A model generated the notes under the pieces. The model was not told the origin of the DNA. It was given only the letters and a program-made list of their open reading frames with translations, and made no database searches. Below are positions 45,830-64,000 of a stretch of 64,000 nt of DNA, one piece after another (position 1 is the first letter of the stretch; every line of letters starts with the position of its first letter). This DNA comes from Dromiciops gliroides (taxonomy: Eukaryota; Chordata; Mammalia; Microbiotheria; Microbiotheriidae): the NCBI RefSeq assembly GCF_019393635.1, contig NC_057862.1, forward strand, positions 674,505,814 through 674,569,813, in the 5' to 3' direction. Made by a program: the position numbers and the translations under genes.

Positions 45830-46770
45830 CACTATGAAGGGAGTGGATGAGGCCAGAGACAAGTGCAGCTCACTTTGGGGTATCACAAACACGACTAGAC
45901 TCTTGAAAAAAGGCCTGGAGGGCAACAGGAACAGCAGAGACCAACGTAGTTACTGTCCCTGTTATTGCAGTGGCTCTCAGACCAGGATAGTGACATGGAC
46001 CTGGGACTCTGAGGTCCATGTGAGTCTGTCCTGAGATGCCATTAAGTCCTCCCAGCGCTGAAGCTCAAAGATTTGGGGGAAGGAAGGCCAACACCAGGAG
46101 GTGTAAGTCAGTGAAGGAACACAGGTGACCCACATCAAGACCAAATGGCGCCAACCATTCCCCGCAAAGCACATCATGGGGAAGAGCCTAACATAAAGAC
46201 TCAATTCAGCAACTAAGACCAGAGGCATTAGTAAACCAAAGAAGACACTGACCACTATAAAGAATTATTGTAGGGGGCAGCTAGGTGGTACAGTGGATAA
46301 AGCACTGGCCCTGGATTCAGGAGGACCTGAGTTCAAATCTGACCTCAGACACTTGACACTTACTAGCTGTGTGACCCTGAGCAAGTCATTTAACCCCCAT
46401 TGCCCTGAAAAAACAAAAAGCAAAACAAAGAATTATTGTAGATTCAAAGATACCCAAAAAGAAAGAACCGCCCTAGCAACTTCTAGCAGAGACTGTAAAG
46501 AAAAAATGGACTTTCCCAAGGACTAAATAAATATCTAGAAGAAATTAAACAAAGGATTTTTTTTAATGAAACAAAAAAGCTTTGGAGGAAAGAATTAGAA
46601 AGCAAACAAATAATTTAGAACAGAAAATGGGAAACCTTACCCAAGAAATGGAGTTCTTGAAAATTAGAATAGACCAAAGAGAAATCAATGATGCCATGAG
46701 ACAGCAGGGAATATTAGAATAAAATCAAAATGTTGACAAAGTGGAAAGAAATATAAGGTATTGAATTGGA
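45830..46770 (+). mobile_element. L1 5' UTR / ORF1 relic with a SINE inside
   Basis: 46590-46770 reads ENLTQEMEFLKIRIDQREIN and then an MRQQGILE-like stretch before stops, as in the coiled-coil part of L1 ORF1. Upstream sequence (CTCAATTCAGCAACTAAGAC) looks like marsupial L1 5' UTR. It carries stops and frameshifts. Confidence 0.55.
46274..46418 (+). mobile_element. young SINE nested in the L1 relic
   Basis: Duplication AAAGAATTATTGTAG on both sides, perfect. Confidence 0.93.
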
Positions 46771-47164
46771 CTGGATAGGACAGGATTGGATTAGAGTGAA
46801 TTGGAGGAGAATGACTGGGAGTGAGGATGGAGGGATATGTAATATGTGCCCTTAATTTATGTGTACATAGTCTGATGTATGTATATACATGTGTATATTA
46901 CCTGTGTGTGGTAGCACCAAAGTGAAGACCCTAGAAGAAGTCTTCATTCCCATCCTGCTGAATAAATGCAATGACTTCATGACAGGTCATTCAAAATTGA
47001 CTCCCTTCAACCACACCAAAACAGCCTAAATTCCATATTCAGAAGCACTATTGTAGCCTGTTAGTTAGATCACATCACCCCTCTGATAAGGTCTCTCTTA
47101 ATCCTTGTTGGAGAGATGTAATAATACAAGGGGACAGATTCAGAACTGATTAGATGATGAGACA
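46771..47164. other. unassigned stretch
   Basis: 46785-46850 has short ATTGGA/GGATAGGA repeats. Nothing else recognised. Confidence 0.4.
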
Positions 47165-47450
47165 GACATAACAATCCCCAATGGACTAATGTATGACTTG
47201 GAGAAAAATCTCTAATGAAGTGCCCTAGGGATCTGACTTTGGCCTTGCTATGTGCAAAATTATTTTCAATGACTTGAATGAAAGCAAAGATGCCACAAAG
47301 CTGGGAGAGGTGTCTAATATGCTAGGTGACCATCAGGATCCCAAAAATCTCTCAACAGGGTAGAGCAACGAGCCAATGTTAATTACGTGAAATGTAATAA
47401 AGTCTTAGGTTCAAAAAGCCAACTTCACAAAAAGATGGTCCTGCTGTAAC
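47165..47450 (+). mobile_element. CR1/L3 LINE relic
   Basis: GTGCCCTAGGGATCTGACTT (the GVPQGS region), TTATTTTCAATGACTTGAAT (the FINDL region), CCACAAAGCTGGGAGAGGTG and AAAGTCTTAGGTTCAAAAAG. It covers the same RT region as the relic at 32 kb. Confidence 0.65.
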
Positions 47451-48161
47451 TCCATATCAGTTTGTCCGATAAGTAAATGCTTGTTGGCTTATCTGAAAAA
47501 GATCTTGAGGTTTTAGTGGACCACGAGCTCAACACCTGTTCAGCTCAATACTATGCTCTACACACCCTTGTCTTACCACCATCATTCCCTACCAGACCCC
47601 GAGTCTGGATTGCTCCAATCATCCACTAAATGGTCCCATTAGAGTGCTACTTAAGAGAACTGGAAAACATCCTGAGGGTGTGCTGATTACAGATTGATGT
47701 CACATGATCTCAACTAAATTTTCACTCCTGCAAAGCAGTCCTTCTGCACCTCCCAAGTGATTTGCTATCCCACCTTCACACTGGCTTTTTCCGACCGTTT
47801 CATCCTTCCTTAAGCCTCCCGTGGCATCCTTCCCCTGCCCCTCTCAACTGAGAACCTCTCCTCATTTCACTGGAAAAGTTAAGACAATCTGCTGAGAGCT
47901 CCCTCTTCCCTCCTCTTCATGTTACCCAGATGTCTTCCAGCACTCTCTCCTCTTCCCCTCCTGTATTGTAGGAAGAGATGGCCAGTCCCTTTGCCAATAC
48001 AAACACAAGTACATGTGGTTCCATTTATCCCATCTTTGCCAGTAGGTTATTCTCTCTACCATCTCCTCTTTCTCATTAATTTTCCATCTCTGCCTGGCTC
48101 CTGGCTGCTGGCTACATACATGTCCATGCCCTATAAACATCCTTCATCTTTCTCTCTCAAT
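47451..48161. other. LINE-like remnants
   Basis: C/T-rich sequence with L2-like phrasing (GCCTCCCGTGGCATCCTTCC). No gene. Confidence 0.4.
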
Positions 48162-48212
48162 CTCTGTGTGTGTGTCTCTCTCTGTCTCTGTCTCTGTGTA
48201 TGTGTCTCTCTC

Positions 48213-48250
<38 letters not shown>

Positions 48251-48251
48251 G

Positions 48252-48294
<43 letters not shown>
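48162..48294 (+). repeat. TG/TC then CA microsatellite
   Basis: (TG)n, (TC)n, (CATA)n and a (CA)n run of about 30 units with GC interruptions. Confidence 0.93.
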
Positions 48295-48296
<2 letters not shown>

Positions 48297-49340
48297 CCAC
48301 TCAATCTAATCATACCCTTTGGGTCTCCTCCTATCTACCTCTCTTCCTCTTCATGCTAACCTCCTTAAGGAAGCTGTCCCTAACTGGTGCCTTCACTTCC
48401 ATTCAGCTCATTCACTTCTAAACCCATTGCATTCTAGCTTCTGAACTTATCATTCAATTATAATTGCTATCTCCAAAGTTCACCAGAATCGATTCATTGC
48501 TGCATCTAATGGACTTTTCTCAGTCTTAGCCCCTTTGTAGCTCTTGACAGTGCCAATCCCCATCTACATTCTCTCTTCTCTCCAGGTTTTTTTGACTGCT
48601 ATCTCCTCGTTCACCTCACCTTTCTGACCATTCCTCAGTTTCCTTTGTCCAGATCACAACCCCTAACCATGAGTGTCTACCAAGGGTCTATCCTGTGCTC
48701 TCTCGTCTTCTCTCTAGCTCTCTTAGTGATGCTATCAGCTCCCACAGATTCCATTATCATCAGTCTATGCAGATAATTCCCAAACCTATATTTTTGTTCC
48801 TGTTGTTCAGTCGTTTTTCAGTCATGTCTAACTCTTCACAACCCCATTTGGGGTTTTCTTGGCAGATACTGGAGCAGTTTGCCATTTCCTTCTCCTGCTC
48901 GTTTGACAGATGAGGAAACTGAGGCAAACAGGATTAAGTGACTTGCTCAGGGTCACACAGCTAGTTGGTGTCTGAGGCCAGATTTGAACTCAGGAAGATG
49001 AGTCTTCCTGACTGCAGATCTGGCACTATCCACTGTGCCACCTAGCTAAATATATACATATATACACAGCCCTAATCTCTCTCTTGTATCTCCCATCACC
49101 AATGGCCCTGTGGACATTTCCAGTTCAACATGTACATGAACCCAATTGTGCTACCGATAGTGACACAGGCCTCCTTGTTGTTCCTCAAACAGGCCACTCC
49201 GTCTCCTAACTCCAGATATTTTCAGTAGCTGTTCCCCATTCTTGGATCTCCTCATTTCCCACCTCCTAACTCCCCTTCAAGTCTCATTTAATGTTCCACC
49301 TTCTAGAAAATGCTTTCCCCAGTCCTCTTGAATCTTAGTG
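48295..49340 (+). mobile_element. L2-clade LINE 3' relic split by Mar1
   Basis: CTAATGGACTTTTCTCAGTC, CAGTCTATGCAGATAATTCC (left), then CACAGCCCTAATCTCTCTCT, CCAGTTCAACATGTACATGA and TTCAAGTCTCATTTAATGTT (right). Confidence 0.6.
48800..49048 (-). mobile_element. Mar1-type CORE-SINE nested in L2
   Basis: CCTGTTGTTCAGTCGTTTTTC to GCCACCTAGCTAAATA; near full length. Confidence 0.9.
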
Positions 49341-49459
49341 CCTTCTTCTGAGATTACATTTACACTGTATATCCCATGTCCCAAAAGTCTCATTGCAGTT
49401 TTATACTTGAATAACTTCAGAAGTACAGAAAGTGACATTTGAAAGGTGAATTATTTAAC

Positions 49460-49607
49460 TTTTTTTTTTTTGGTGAGGCAATTGGGGTTAAGTGACTTGC
49501 CTAGGGTCACACAGCTAGTAAGTGTTAAGTGTCTGAGGTTGGATTTGAACTCAGGTCCTCCTGAATCCAGGGCCAGTGCTCTATCCACTGTGCCACCTAG
49601 CTGCCCC
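49460..49607 (-). mobile_element. young SINE, minus strand
   Basis: Poly(T) start and reversed head GCCACCTAGCTGCCCCC; duplication AATTATTTAA. Confidence 0.92.
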
Positions 49608-51009
49608 CAATTATTTAAATTTTTAAAAGATTAATGAGTTTCTTATGAAAAATTCAACAGAACCACTGCATCACTCTAGTAGATTTTCAAATTTTGTAAA
49701 AACTTTAATCAGCTGATGCTCAGTGACTGAAAGGATTGCATTTGTAATCCAGGCCTTAAGATCTTCTCAAGAATGAGGGCTTTTTTGATGCCTACATGAC
49801 AGTTTCAACATGATCCCAACAAGAAAAAGTCTAACAGAGGTAGATCAGGTGAGTAAAGTAGCTGAACAAAAGTACCTTTTCTACTGATTCAAAGATCTGA
49901 GAAAGCCACATCCAGAAACTCTCATTTGTGCAAGGCACAATGCAGAACTTACACTTCTGAAGTTATTAAAGCTTAAAACTGTACTAAGACATTTGGGACA
50001 CTGCACATCATATATGTTCATAATTATTTCCAATTGTCTCCCCCATTAGATTGTGAGCTCCTTGAGGGCAGGGACCATGTTTTTACCTTTCTTTGCCTTG
50101 ACACATAACAAAGGCCCCCTAAATGCTTGTCAACTGACTGCCTTGACAGGAATCAACTGCATTATGTAGTAATGAAAAGAGATCATGAAATCAGGTTGCA
50201 CTGAGACCTGTGGCATCCGAAATCATCACAGATTTGAAAGATCATAGATTTAAAGCTGAAAGGGACCTCTAGGATCATCTAGTCCAATGTCCTTATTTTA
50301 CAGATGGGGGTGGGGAGCAGCTTGAGGCTCAGAGATGGGAATTATTTGCCAAGGTCACACACAGGTGTTAAGTGACAGAGCAGGATGTGATCATTTCATT
50401 GTATTCAGTCCTCATCAAATCCTATCTTCGCTGTTGTGTTCTGTTCTGGGTATCATAATTTAGGAAGGACAGTGATAAAAATGGAGAGTGTTCGAAGGAT
50501 GGCAGCCTAGATGGTGAAGGACTTCGAGTCAGTACCATACAAGGATCAGCTGTAAGAACTGGGGGTTCTGGAGAAACCTAGAGAAGGGACAACATAAAGG
50601 AAAACCATAGCCAGGGTTAAGTCTGGAAGAGTTGTACTGGGGATTATTATTGTTATCATCGTCATCATCGTCATTATCATTATTATTTCAAATCCATCCT
50701 CAGAGACTAGCTATGTGGCAAGTCACTCAACTTCTGTTTGCCTCAGTTTCTTCATCTGTAAAATGGAAATAATAATAACACCTATCTCTTAGGGTTGCCA
50801 TAAGGATCACATGAGTTAATACTTGTAAAGTGCTTATCACAGTGCCCTGGCACATAGTAAGTGCTATATAAATGCTAGCTGTTATTATTAATAATATTAT
50901 ATTTATAATACTAATTATTATTGAGTGTTGGTCATATCATTATTAACTATTAGTAATACAATATTAATACAATAGGTAATATAATAATTACTAAAACTAT
51001 TAATGATTA

Positions 51010-51270
51010 GCATTATAGTTTTAATATTAGTAATAATTTGTCATTACAATCTTACTAATTAGTAGTAGTAATCAGTAATTGTATTATTACTCATTATTAG
51101 TGATACAATACTAATACAATATCTAATATGACATGATATGATAATAATGGGATTGCTAACATTAATTATTTGCATTATAGTTTTAATATTAGTAGTAATA
51201 ATTAGTCGTTGCAATCTTACTAAGTATTAGTAATCTGTAATTGTATTATTACTCATTATTAGTAATAACC
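51010..51270 (+). repeat. 162-bp imperfect tandem duplication in AT-rich DNA
   Basis: GCATTATAGTTTTAATATTA occurs at 51010 and 51172. In each case it is followed by a CAATCTTACTAA motif and TGTATTATTACTCATTATTA. Confidence 0.75.
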
Positions 51271-51540
51271 AATACATCCTTATTATTAATCATTTTTATT
51301 AATGTCATATTACCAATACATGTATTATTACTGATTATTAGTCATTAGTGGGAGTGCCCTGGTCCCTTACTACTATCATCATGATAATTAATATTAACAA
51401 CAATAGCTAGCAATTCTACAGGGCTTTAAGGTTTGCAAAGTGCTTTCTTGATTCTCTCATTTGATCTTTGAAGCAAGCCTAGGATGTAGGAGTAGATGAA
51501 CTCGGGTCTTCCTGACTGCAGGTGCAGAGCTCTGCCTACT

Positions 51541-51554
51541 GCGCCCCCTTGTGG
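51541..51554 (-). promoter_or_regulatory. near-match CTCF core motif
   Basis: Minus strand CCACAAGGGGGCGC matches CCASYAGRKGGCRS at 13 of 14 positions, at the head end of a CORE-SINE. Confidence 0.3.
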
Positions 51555-51824
51555 CCTCTGTAGAGGAGCCGTGTTCTGTTGGCTCCAGGAGCAAAGGGTC
51601 TGAGTTCCAAAGAGACAGCTTTAGATAGAATGTCAGAGGGGAAATCCCCAGCGATCAGAGCCACCCAGAGGTGAAATGCGCTTCCTCTGGAGGCAGCAGG
51701 GATTGGCAGGCGTGCTGTCAAGCCGATTCTTGCTCACTTATTGCTGGTGCCTGAGGCCCCTTCCGATTCAGGTGATCTGTATTTCAGCGTCTCCTCTGAT
51801 GTCCCATGAAAATTATAACTACCG

Positions 51825-51973
51825 GGGACAGCTAGATGGCGCAGTGGATAAAGCACCGGCCCTGGATTCAGGAGGACCTGAGTTCAAATTCGGCCTCAGA
51901 CACTGGACACGTACTAGCTGTGTGACCCTGGGCAAGTCACTTAACCCCCATTGCCCCGCAAAAAAAAAAAAAA
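51825..51973 (+). mobile_element. young SINE, full length
   Basis: Head GGGGACAGCTAGATGGCGCA; duplication AAATTATAAC / AATTTATAAC. Confidence 0.92.
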
Positions 51974-52549
51974 TTTATAACGACATCTAGATTATGTCGT
52001 GTTTTAAGGGCTGCACAGCACTTTGTCCATTATTTCATCTGATCCTCGCAACAGTCCTGTAAAATAGATACCAGCGTTATCTTCGTTTTGCAGATGAGGA
52101 AATCGAGGCAAACCTGGGTGATGTGACTTGCCCAGGGTCACACGATTTGTGAGGCAGGGTTTGAACTGACGTCGTCTTCCTGACCCCAAGGCCATTGCTC
52201 TATCCCTACACCACCTAAGTGACAGAGAGGTTTGGGGCGCTGGCCCAGTAATGGACTATATGCTCATCATTCCACAGCCTGCCTGGCTAGATCAGAAAAG
52301 CCCGTCATCAGGTGAGCCACACCTGGGGTACCAGTCATCAGTCACCACCACACTCAAAGAGCCCCTCCCAAGTCAGAGAGAGGTTGGGCTCCACCTTGTG
52401 AGGAGGGGGCGGAGAGGGCTCAAGTGACATGCAAACGGATTAAATAGCTGGCAAATGGTCCGGCCGTCTGAGAGGGTGAGATCCTGAGAACGCCCCGAAT
52501 GGCCTGTCTTCTTAAGGATGGTGCAGTGATGGGTGGTTACGGATAACGG

Positions 52550-52563
52550 CCAGCAGATGGCGC
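52550..52563 (+). promoter_or_regulatory. candidate CTCF core motif
   Basis: Plus strand CCAGCAGATGGCGC fits CCASYAGRKGGCRS at all 14 positions, in single-copy DNA 2 kb from the SMOX 3' end. Confidence 0.4.
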
Positions 52564-52797
52564 CCAGAGCCTTCATTCTGATTTAGAGCCACCTACAATG
52601 CGAGCACGAGGTTCCCTGGGACCAAGACTATCTATCTCCTTCTAAAGAATGTTTTCTTTTTTTGAAAGGCGGGGTCTGTCTCTTCCCACCCCCACCCCCA
52701 AAACCAGGGGCTCCCTGAAGGTCACGACTGTTTTTCCCTTTAAAATAATAGGTCATTTTTCTATAATGCTTCATAAAACCGGGGGAGGCAAGTAGTT

Positions 52798-52798
52798 C

Positions 52799-52839
<41 letters not shown>

Positions 52840-52840
52840 G
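52798..52840 (+). repeat. (TTA)n microsatellite
   Basis: About 14 TTA units next to a CORE-SINE. Confidence 0.92.
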
Positions 52841-53749
52841 AAATAATAACGATATCTAGCCTTTCTGTAGCATTTTAAGGTCTGCAAAGCACTTTACATA
52901 TGTTCTCTCATTGATCCTCACAACCCTGGGAGGTAGGTGAGAATTTTGCAGATGAAGAACCGGAGGCTAGGAGACTTGCCCAGGGTCACACAGCTATAGA
53001 TGTGAATCAGGATCTGAACTCAGTTCCTCCAAACACCGAATCCACCACCCTATGCCCCTCTCCACCTAGCTGCCCATTATGATGCCCGTTTTGCAGATGA
53101 CGAAGCTAAAGTTCGGAGAGCTAAGCAAGTTGTCCAAGGGCATGCAGCTTCTGTTTTATCTTTCCTATGAGACTAGGGGTTCCCTAAGGGCAGGGTAGTG
53201 TCTTCTCCTTCAGGTCCCCCCAATCCTGGCCTCTGGCCCCCAGTACCCAGTCCAGAATTCTGCCTACCGCATTCTTAGGACAGAGAGAGTTGTTTGTCCT
53301 CACTCTCTCTGGTGTTTTGAAAACCCACGGCATCTTCCATAGAGGGAGAATTGAGGGAAGGGAACCATGCCTTTTGCTACAAGTCATCAGATCCTGCCCT
53401 GCTGTGGCTCTGCAAAGTGACCGCTCCCTCAGGGAGCTCCCCTCCAGAATCTCCGGTTCCCACGTACCCCGGGGTAGCCCAGCACGGTCCAGTGGGAAAG
53501 GCTGAAGGCTCCTCATTTGAGGGTGGGATGATGTCAGCCCTGCCTCTGGAAGTGGAATCCCATCACTTGACCCTGCACCACTGGGGAGGCTAAGTGACCC
53601 GTTTCACTTTCATCCAGTGATGATGGGGCCCCTGCTGCTCCAGAGTGTGATCCTATCAGCCAATTCGTGGAGGTGGAGCCTGGCCTTTCCTCACTGTGGA
53701 TAGCGTCTGAGGAGCCAGAAGGTACTACCGACTAGGACAAGGACACATC

Positions 53750-53985
53750 AAATCTGGATCTAAGTCTCAGGCTCTACTTCACCCTAAGAAGACTGACCCC
53801 TAATCCAACCACTGGCTCATCTCCAAACAAGGTCACAGACTGGCCTCTAACCCCAGCAAGAGGCTGAGTTTTAACCTGACAAGTCTTTTATCTCTAATCT
53901 TGGTCACCCACTGGCCCCTACCCCCAACCACCAACTGCCCTCAGCCACAGGCTGACCCCTGACCCAGGGTCTCCTTAGATTATCA
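53750..53985 (+). repeat. degenerate ~25-bp minisatellite, second locus
   Basis: Units such as AGACTGACCCCTAATCCAAC, GTCACAGACTGGCCTCTAAC and GCCACAGGCTGACCCCTGAC share the motif of the 27.6-28.6 kb array. Confidence 0.65.
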
Positions 53986-54036
53986 GCACTTTGGGGTCAC
54001 CCAGGCCCTGCCTCCCACCCCAGGGAGCTAAACATG

Positions 54037-54184
54037 ATTTTTTTTTTGGGTGAGGCAATTGGGGTTAAGTGACTTGCCCAGGGTCACACAGCTAGTAAGT
54101 GTCAAGTGTTTGAGGTAGGATTTGAACTCAGGTCCTCCTGACTCCAGGGTCAGTGCTCTATCCACTTTGCCACCTAGCTGCCCC
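54037..54184 (-). mobile_element. young SINE, minus strand
   Basis: Reversed copy with poly(T); perfect duplication TAAACATGATTTTTT. It lies just past the SMOX poly(A) site. Confidence 0.93.
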
Positions 54185-54320
54185 TTAAACATGATTTTTT
54201 AAAAAAGGAGAACCTGATGACCAAAAAGAACAAGGTATAGACAAAAAGATGTAAGAATTTAATTAACTGTGGCTTTAGGGATGAGTGAATTAAGGAATGA
54301 ATGAATGGACGGACTGAGAA

Positions 54321-54679
54321 AGGGTCAGACACCTTTTATTCCAAAAGTATCGAAGGCACTTACAATACAGAGCAGGGAGAAAGGAGGGGAAAACTGAGAG
54401 GCACCGAGAAGTCCAATCAGAAGGGTGCACAAAGAGCAAGTGCAAGGGGTTAGAAGTGGATCCCTACCCCGGCCCTGTTAGAAGGTACAGTACAGTATGT
54501 AAGGAAGCTACAGGGGAGGCCCTGGGTAAAATCAGCTGAGGCTTCTGCATGTTAAAAAAAAAAAAAGATAAAAAATTAATTCTTCTCAGGATCAGGATAA
54601 ACAACCCCATGGGCCTTGCAGAATGAGAGGCCCCGGGGAAAGGGTCCTGAGGCTCCGGCTCTCTGGGCCCAGACGCCTC
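54321..54679 (-). other. SMOX: SMOX 3' untranslated region
   Basis: About 350 bases between the SMOX stop codon and the likely cleavage point 10-25 bases past the AATAAA read on the minus strand at 54335-54340. There is no long open frame and no SINE inside it. The 54321 end is inferred from the usual signal-to-cleavage distance. Confidence 0.6.
54335..54340 (-). promoter_or_regulatory. SMOX: SMOX poly(A) signal
   Basis: TTTATT on the plus strand gives a canonical AATAAA on the SMOX sense strand, about 340 bases after the stop. It is the first canonical signal met after the stop. Confidence 0.65.
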
Positions 54680-54823
<144 letters not shown>

Positions 54824-54866
54824 TCAGAGAGAAACAAAGGTGAGACAGCTGAAAGCCTTCCAGGAG

Positions 54867-54998
54867 GGGGGAGCAAGGTAGGTGGCGCAGTGGATAAAGC
54901 ACTGGCCCTGGATTCAGGAGGACCTGAGTTCAAATCCGACCTCAGACACTTGACACTTACTAGCTGTGTGACCCTGGGCAAGTCACTTAACCCTCACT
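54867..54998 (+). mobile_element. young SINE in the last SMOX intron
   Basis: Head GAGCAAGGTAGGTGGCGCAG. The tail has become the microsatellite that follows. Confidence 0.9.
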
Positions 54999-55016
54999 GA
55001 GAAAGAGAGAGGGAGA

Positions 55017-57171
<2,155 letters not shown>

Positions 57172-57319
57172 GGCAGCTAGGTGGCGCAGTGGATAGAGCA
57201 CCAGCCCTGGATTCAGGAGGACCTGAGTTCAAATCCGACCTCAGACACTTAACACTTACTAGCTGTGTGACCCTGGGCAAGTCACTTGACCCCAAATGCC
57301 TCATAAAAAAAAAAAAAAG
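57172..57319 (+). mobile_element. young SINE, antisense in SMOX intron
   Basis: Canonical head; duplication AAGATCCTA. Confidence 0.93.
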
Positions 57320-57412
57320 ATCCTATCGGCCTATCACTACTCCTAAGTCACTGAGATTCTGTGGGCTTCTTTTTCCTCATCTGGGAAATAGGGGCCAATA
57401 ACATACCTCCTG

Positions 57413-57577
57413 GGGGCAGCTAGGTGGCGCAGTGGATAAAGCACCGGCCCTAGATTCAGGAGGAACTGAGTTCAAATCCAGCCTCAGACACTTGACACTT
57501 ACTAGCTGTGTGACCCTGGGCAAGTCACTTAACCCTCATTGCCCCACAAAAACCAACAAAATTTTAAAAAATAAATA
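57413..57577 (+). mobile_element. young SINE, antisense in SMOX intron
   Basis: Canonical head, tail with AAATAAATAAAT; duplication AATAACATAC. Confidence 0.93.
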
Positions 57578-58450
57578 AATAACATACGTACTCCCTGATC
57601 CCCAGAGGTGAAGCCCTACTGGGATAATAGACTGGATATATAAACACAAGTGGTGGGATCCAAGAAAGAGCTCAGCCCTGATTGGGCTAAGCATGCTCTT
57701 TGTGATAGACACAGAAGGAAATGGAGTGGCAAGCACGGGCTCCGGTACTCGACAGGAGAAGGCTTGTGTCCTCTTCTCTTTCTGAACCAATTCAGCTCTC
57801 CTACAACCTTCTCTAGTCTCACCCTGGTCTGTCTGGGTCCTTGCAGGCCACGCCATCCTAAACCACGCTCTGCCCTGGCCTCCCTATCTGGAAAGTCTCT
57901 ACGGATGGGCCCAAATGGGCCACGACTCCGCCATCCAATGACCGGGCTAGCTAAGTTTGGAGAAGCTCGGCCCCAGGTTGGCCAGAAACCCTCAAGGACC
58001 AGCTGTTAAGTTTCAGGGGAGCTGTAACTACAGTGATGAAGGGAAGACTCACCCGGGGAAATCGCAGCTGCTAAAAGCATTTTTTCACTCAACCTCATTT
58101 TTAAAATGGAAAAAAAAGGAGGCCCAGCAAGGAAGAACGTGTACTCATTTAAACCAAGAGCCTTGGAAATGAAAGGATAAGCACAAACATCTAGAGCTAA
58201 AACACCTGGATTTCAGCACCAGCTCTCCTGAGTACTAGCCCGGAGTCATCGGACCTCTGTGATTTGGCTTCCCCAAGTGCGCAATGGGGACAAAAATAGC
58301 CTGTGCCAGCCGGAGTTCTTTTCAGCATTTGTAAGAGCCTGGCACAACGTAGGAGTTACTGTTATGATGATGACAGCCATTATCAGTATCAGGAGGAATG
58401 CACTGGCCTGGCTCCTGTGATCAGGTAACTAACTGTTCATCCCTGGTCAT
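57578..58450. other. SMOX: SMOX intron, mostly single-copy
   Basis: 58190-58400 is a CORE-SINE remnant; nothing else recognised. Confidence 0.45.
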
Positions 58451-58770
58451 CTCAGTTCTATAGCTTAGTCATATACACGGTGTCTCCTCATTAGAGTGAG
58501 AACTTCTTGGGGCAGCTAGGTGGCGCAGTGGATAGAGCACCAGCCCTGGAGTCAGGAGGACCTGAGTTCAAATCCGACCTCAGACGCTTAACACTTACTA
58601 GCTGTGTGACACTGGGCAAGTCACTTAACCCCAATTGCCTCACTTAAAAAAAAAAAAAAGAGTGAGAACTTCTTGAGGTTAGGGACAATTTCTCCCTAAC
58701 TTTCTCTGTATCCCCAGCACTTGGTACAGCGCCGGCATGGGGTCAATACATGCTTATTGACCACTAGCGG
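58451..58770 (+). mobile_element. L2 3' tail split by a young SINE
   Basis: CATATACACGGTGTCTCCTC before and TTGAGGTTAGGGACAATTTC after the SINE. Confidence 0.6.
58509..58655 (+). mobile_element. young SINE nested in L2, antisense in SMOX
   Basis: Perfect 15-base duplication GAGTGAGAACTTCTT. Confidence 0.94.
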
Positions 58771-60041
<1,271 letters not shown>

Positions 60042-60095
60042 TCACCCTTCTGTGTCTTCCATAAGAGTGGGGGGCACCCAAAGTCCGGGATGAGG

Positions 60096-60243
60096 GGGGC
60101 AGCTAGGTGGCACAGTGGTTAGAGCACGGGCCCTAGATTCAGGAGGACCTGAGTTCAAATCCAGCCTCAGACACTTGACACTTACTAGCTGTGTGACCCT
60201 GGGCAAGTCACTTGACCCTCATTGCCCCACAAAAAAAAAAAAA
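60096..60243 (+). mobile_element. young SINE, antisense in SMOX intron
   Basis: Head GGGGCAGCTAGGTGGCACAG; duplication AAGTCCGGGATG. Confidence 0.93.

Positions 60244-64000
<3,757 letters not shown>

Larger units (their letters stand above)
49608..51824. other. intergenic stretch, AT-rich centre
   Basis: 49608-50030 is not assigned. 50035-50140 is an L2 3' tail. 50225-50395 is a reversed CORE-SINE. 50680-50890 is a plus-strand CORE-SINE. 50890-51345 is an ATTA-rich block with an internal duplication. 51400-51550 is a reversed CORE-SINE. No gene. Confidence 0.5.
51974..54036. other. intergenic stretch upstream of the SMOX 3' end
   Basis: 51990-52215 and 52845-53075 are reversed CORE-SINEs. 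53085-53160 is another piece. 53170-53750 is single-copy with no exon supported. 53750-53985 is the degenerate 25-bp repeat. Confidence 0.5.

Overview
This is a vertebrate nuclear DNA window, almost certainly from a marsupial and probably an Australian-type (Australidelphian) one. Two orthologous genes are recognisable by their exons, and about thirty near-identical copies of a short tRNA-derived SINE interrupt the sequence. Its head reads GGGGCAGCTAGGTGGCGCAG. Longer, older relatives ending in a GACTGAACAACAA-type tail (Mar1-type CORE-SINEs) are also present, together with MIR-like CORE-SINEs and L2, CR1/L3, L1 and RTE relics. No bacterial or viral gene organisation is present.

Layout. From 1 to 34695 no coding exon can be supported. 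If the first ADRA1D exon lies before the window, as its absence here suggests, this is ADRA1D intron 1 on the + strand. It holds SINEs, LINE relics, a probable solo LTR (about 11283-11648), a 63-bp minisatellite (14463-14802), a four-unit composite array containing GATA tracts (15348-16276), a degenerate 25-bp minisatellite split by an RTE relic (27640-28640) and a purine tract (29038-29471). The last ADRA1D exon is 34696-35306. Between the genes (35307-54320) are the ADRA1D 3' region, a dense cluster of young SINEs (38-46 kb), L1 5' and CR1 relics, microsatellites and candidate CTCF sites. The last four coding exons of SMOX (spermine oxidase) lie on the minus strand: 61047-61220, 59168-59927, 56175-56335 and 54680-54817, with a poly(A) signal at 54335-54340. 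The SMOX N-terminal exons lie beyond 64000.

The two genes converge tail to tail about 19 kb apart, as SMOX and ADRA1D do on human chromosome 20p13. They are not functionally linked: ADRA1D is a Gq-coupled catecholamine receptor and SMOX a polyamine-catabolising flavoenzyme. I found no evidence for a wholly new multi-gene system. The most interesting signals are the strong strand bias of the young SINEs, the CTCF-like motif in the SINE head, the tandem arrays, and one unexplained 177-codon open frame at 514-1047.
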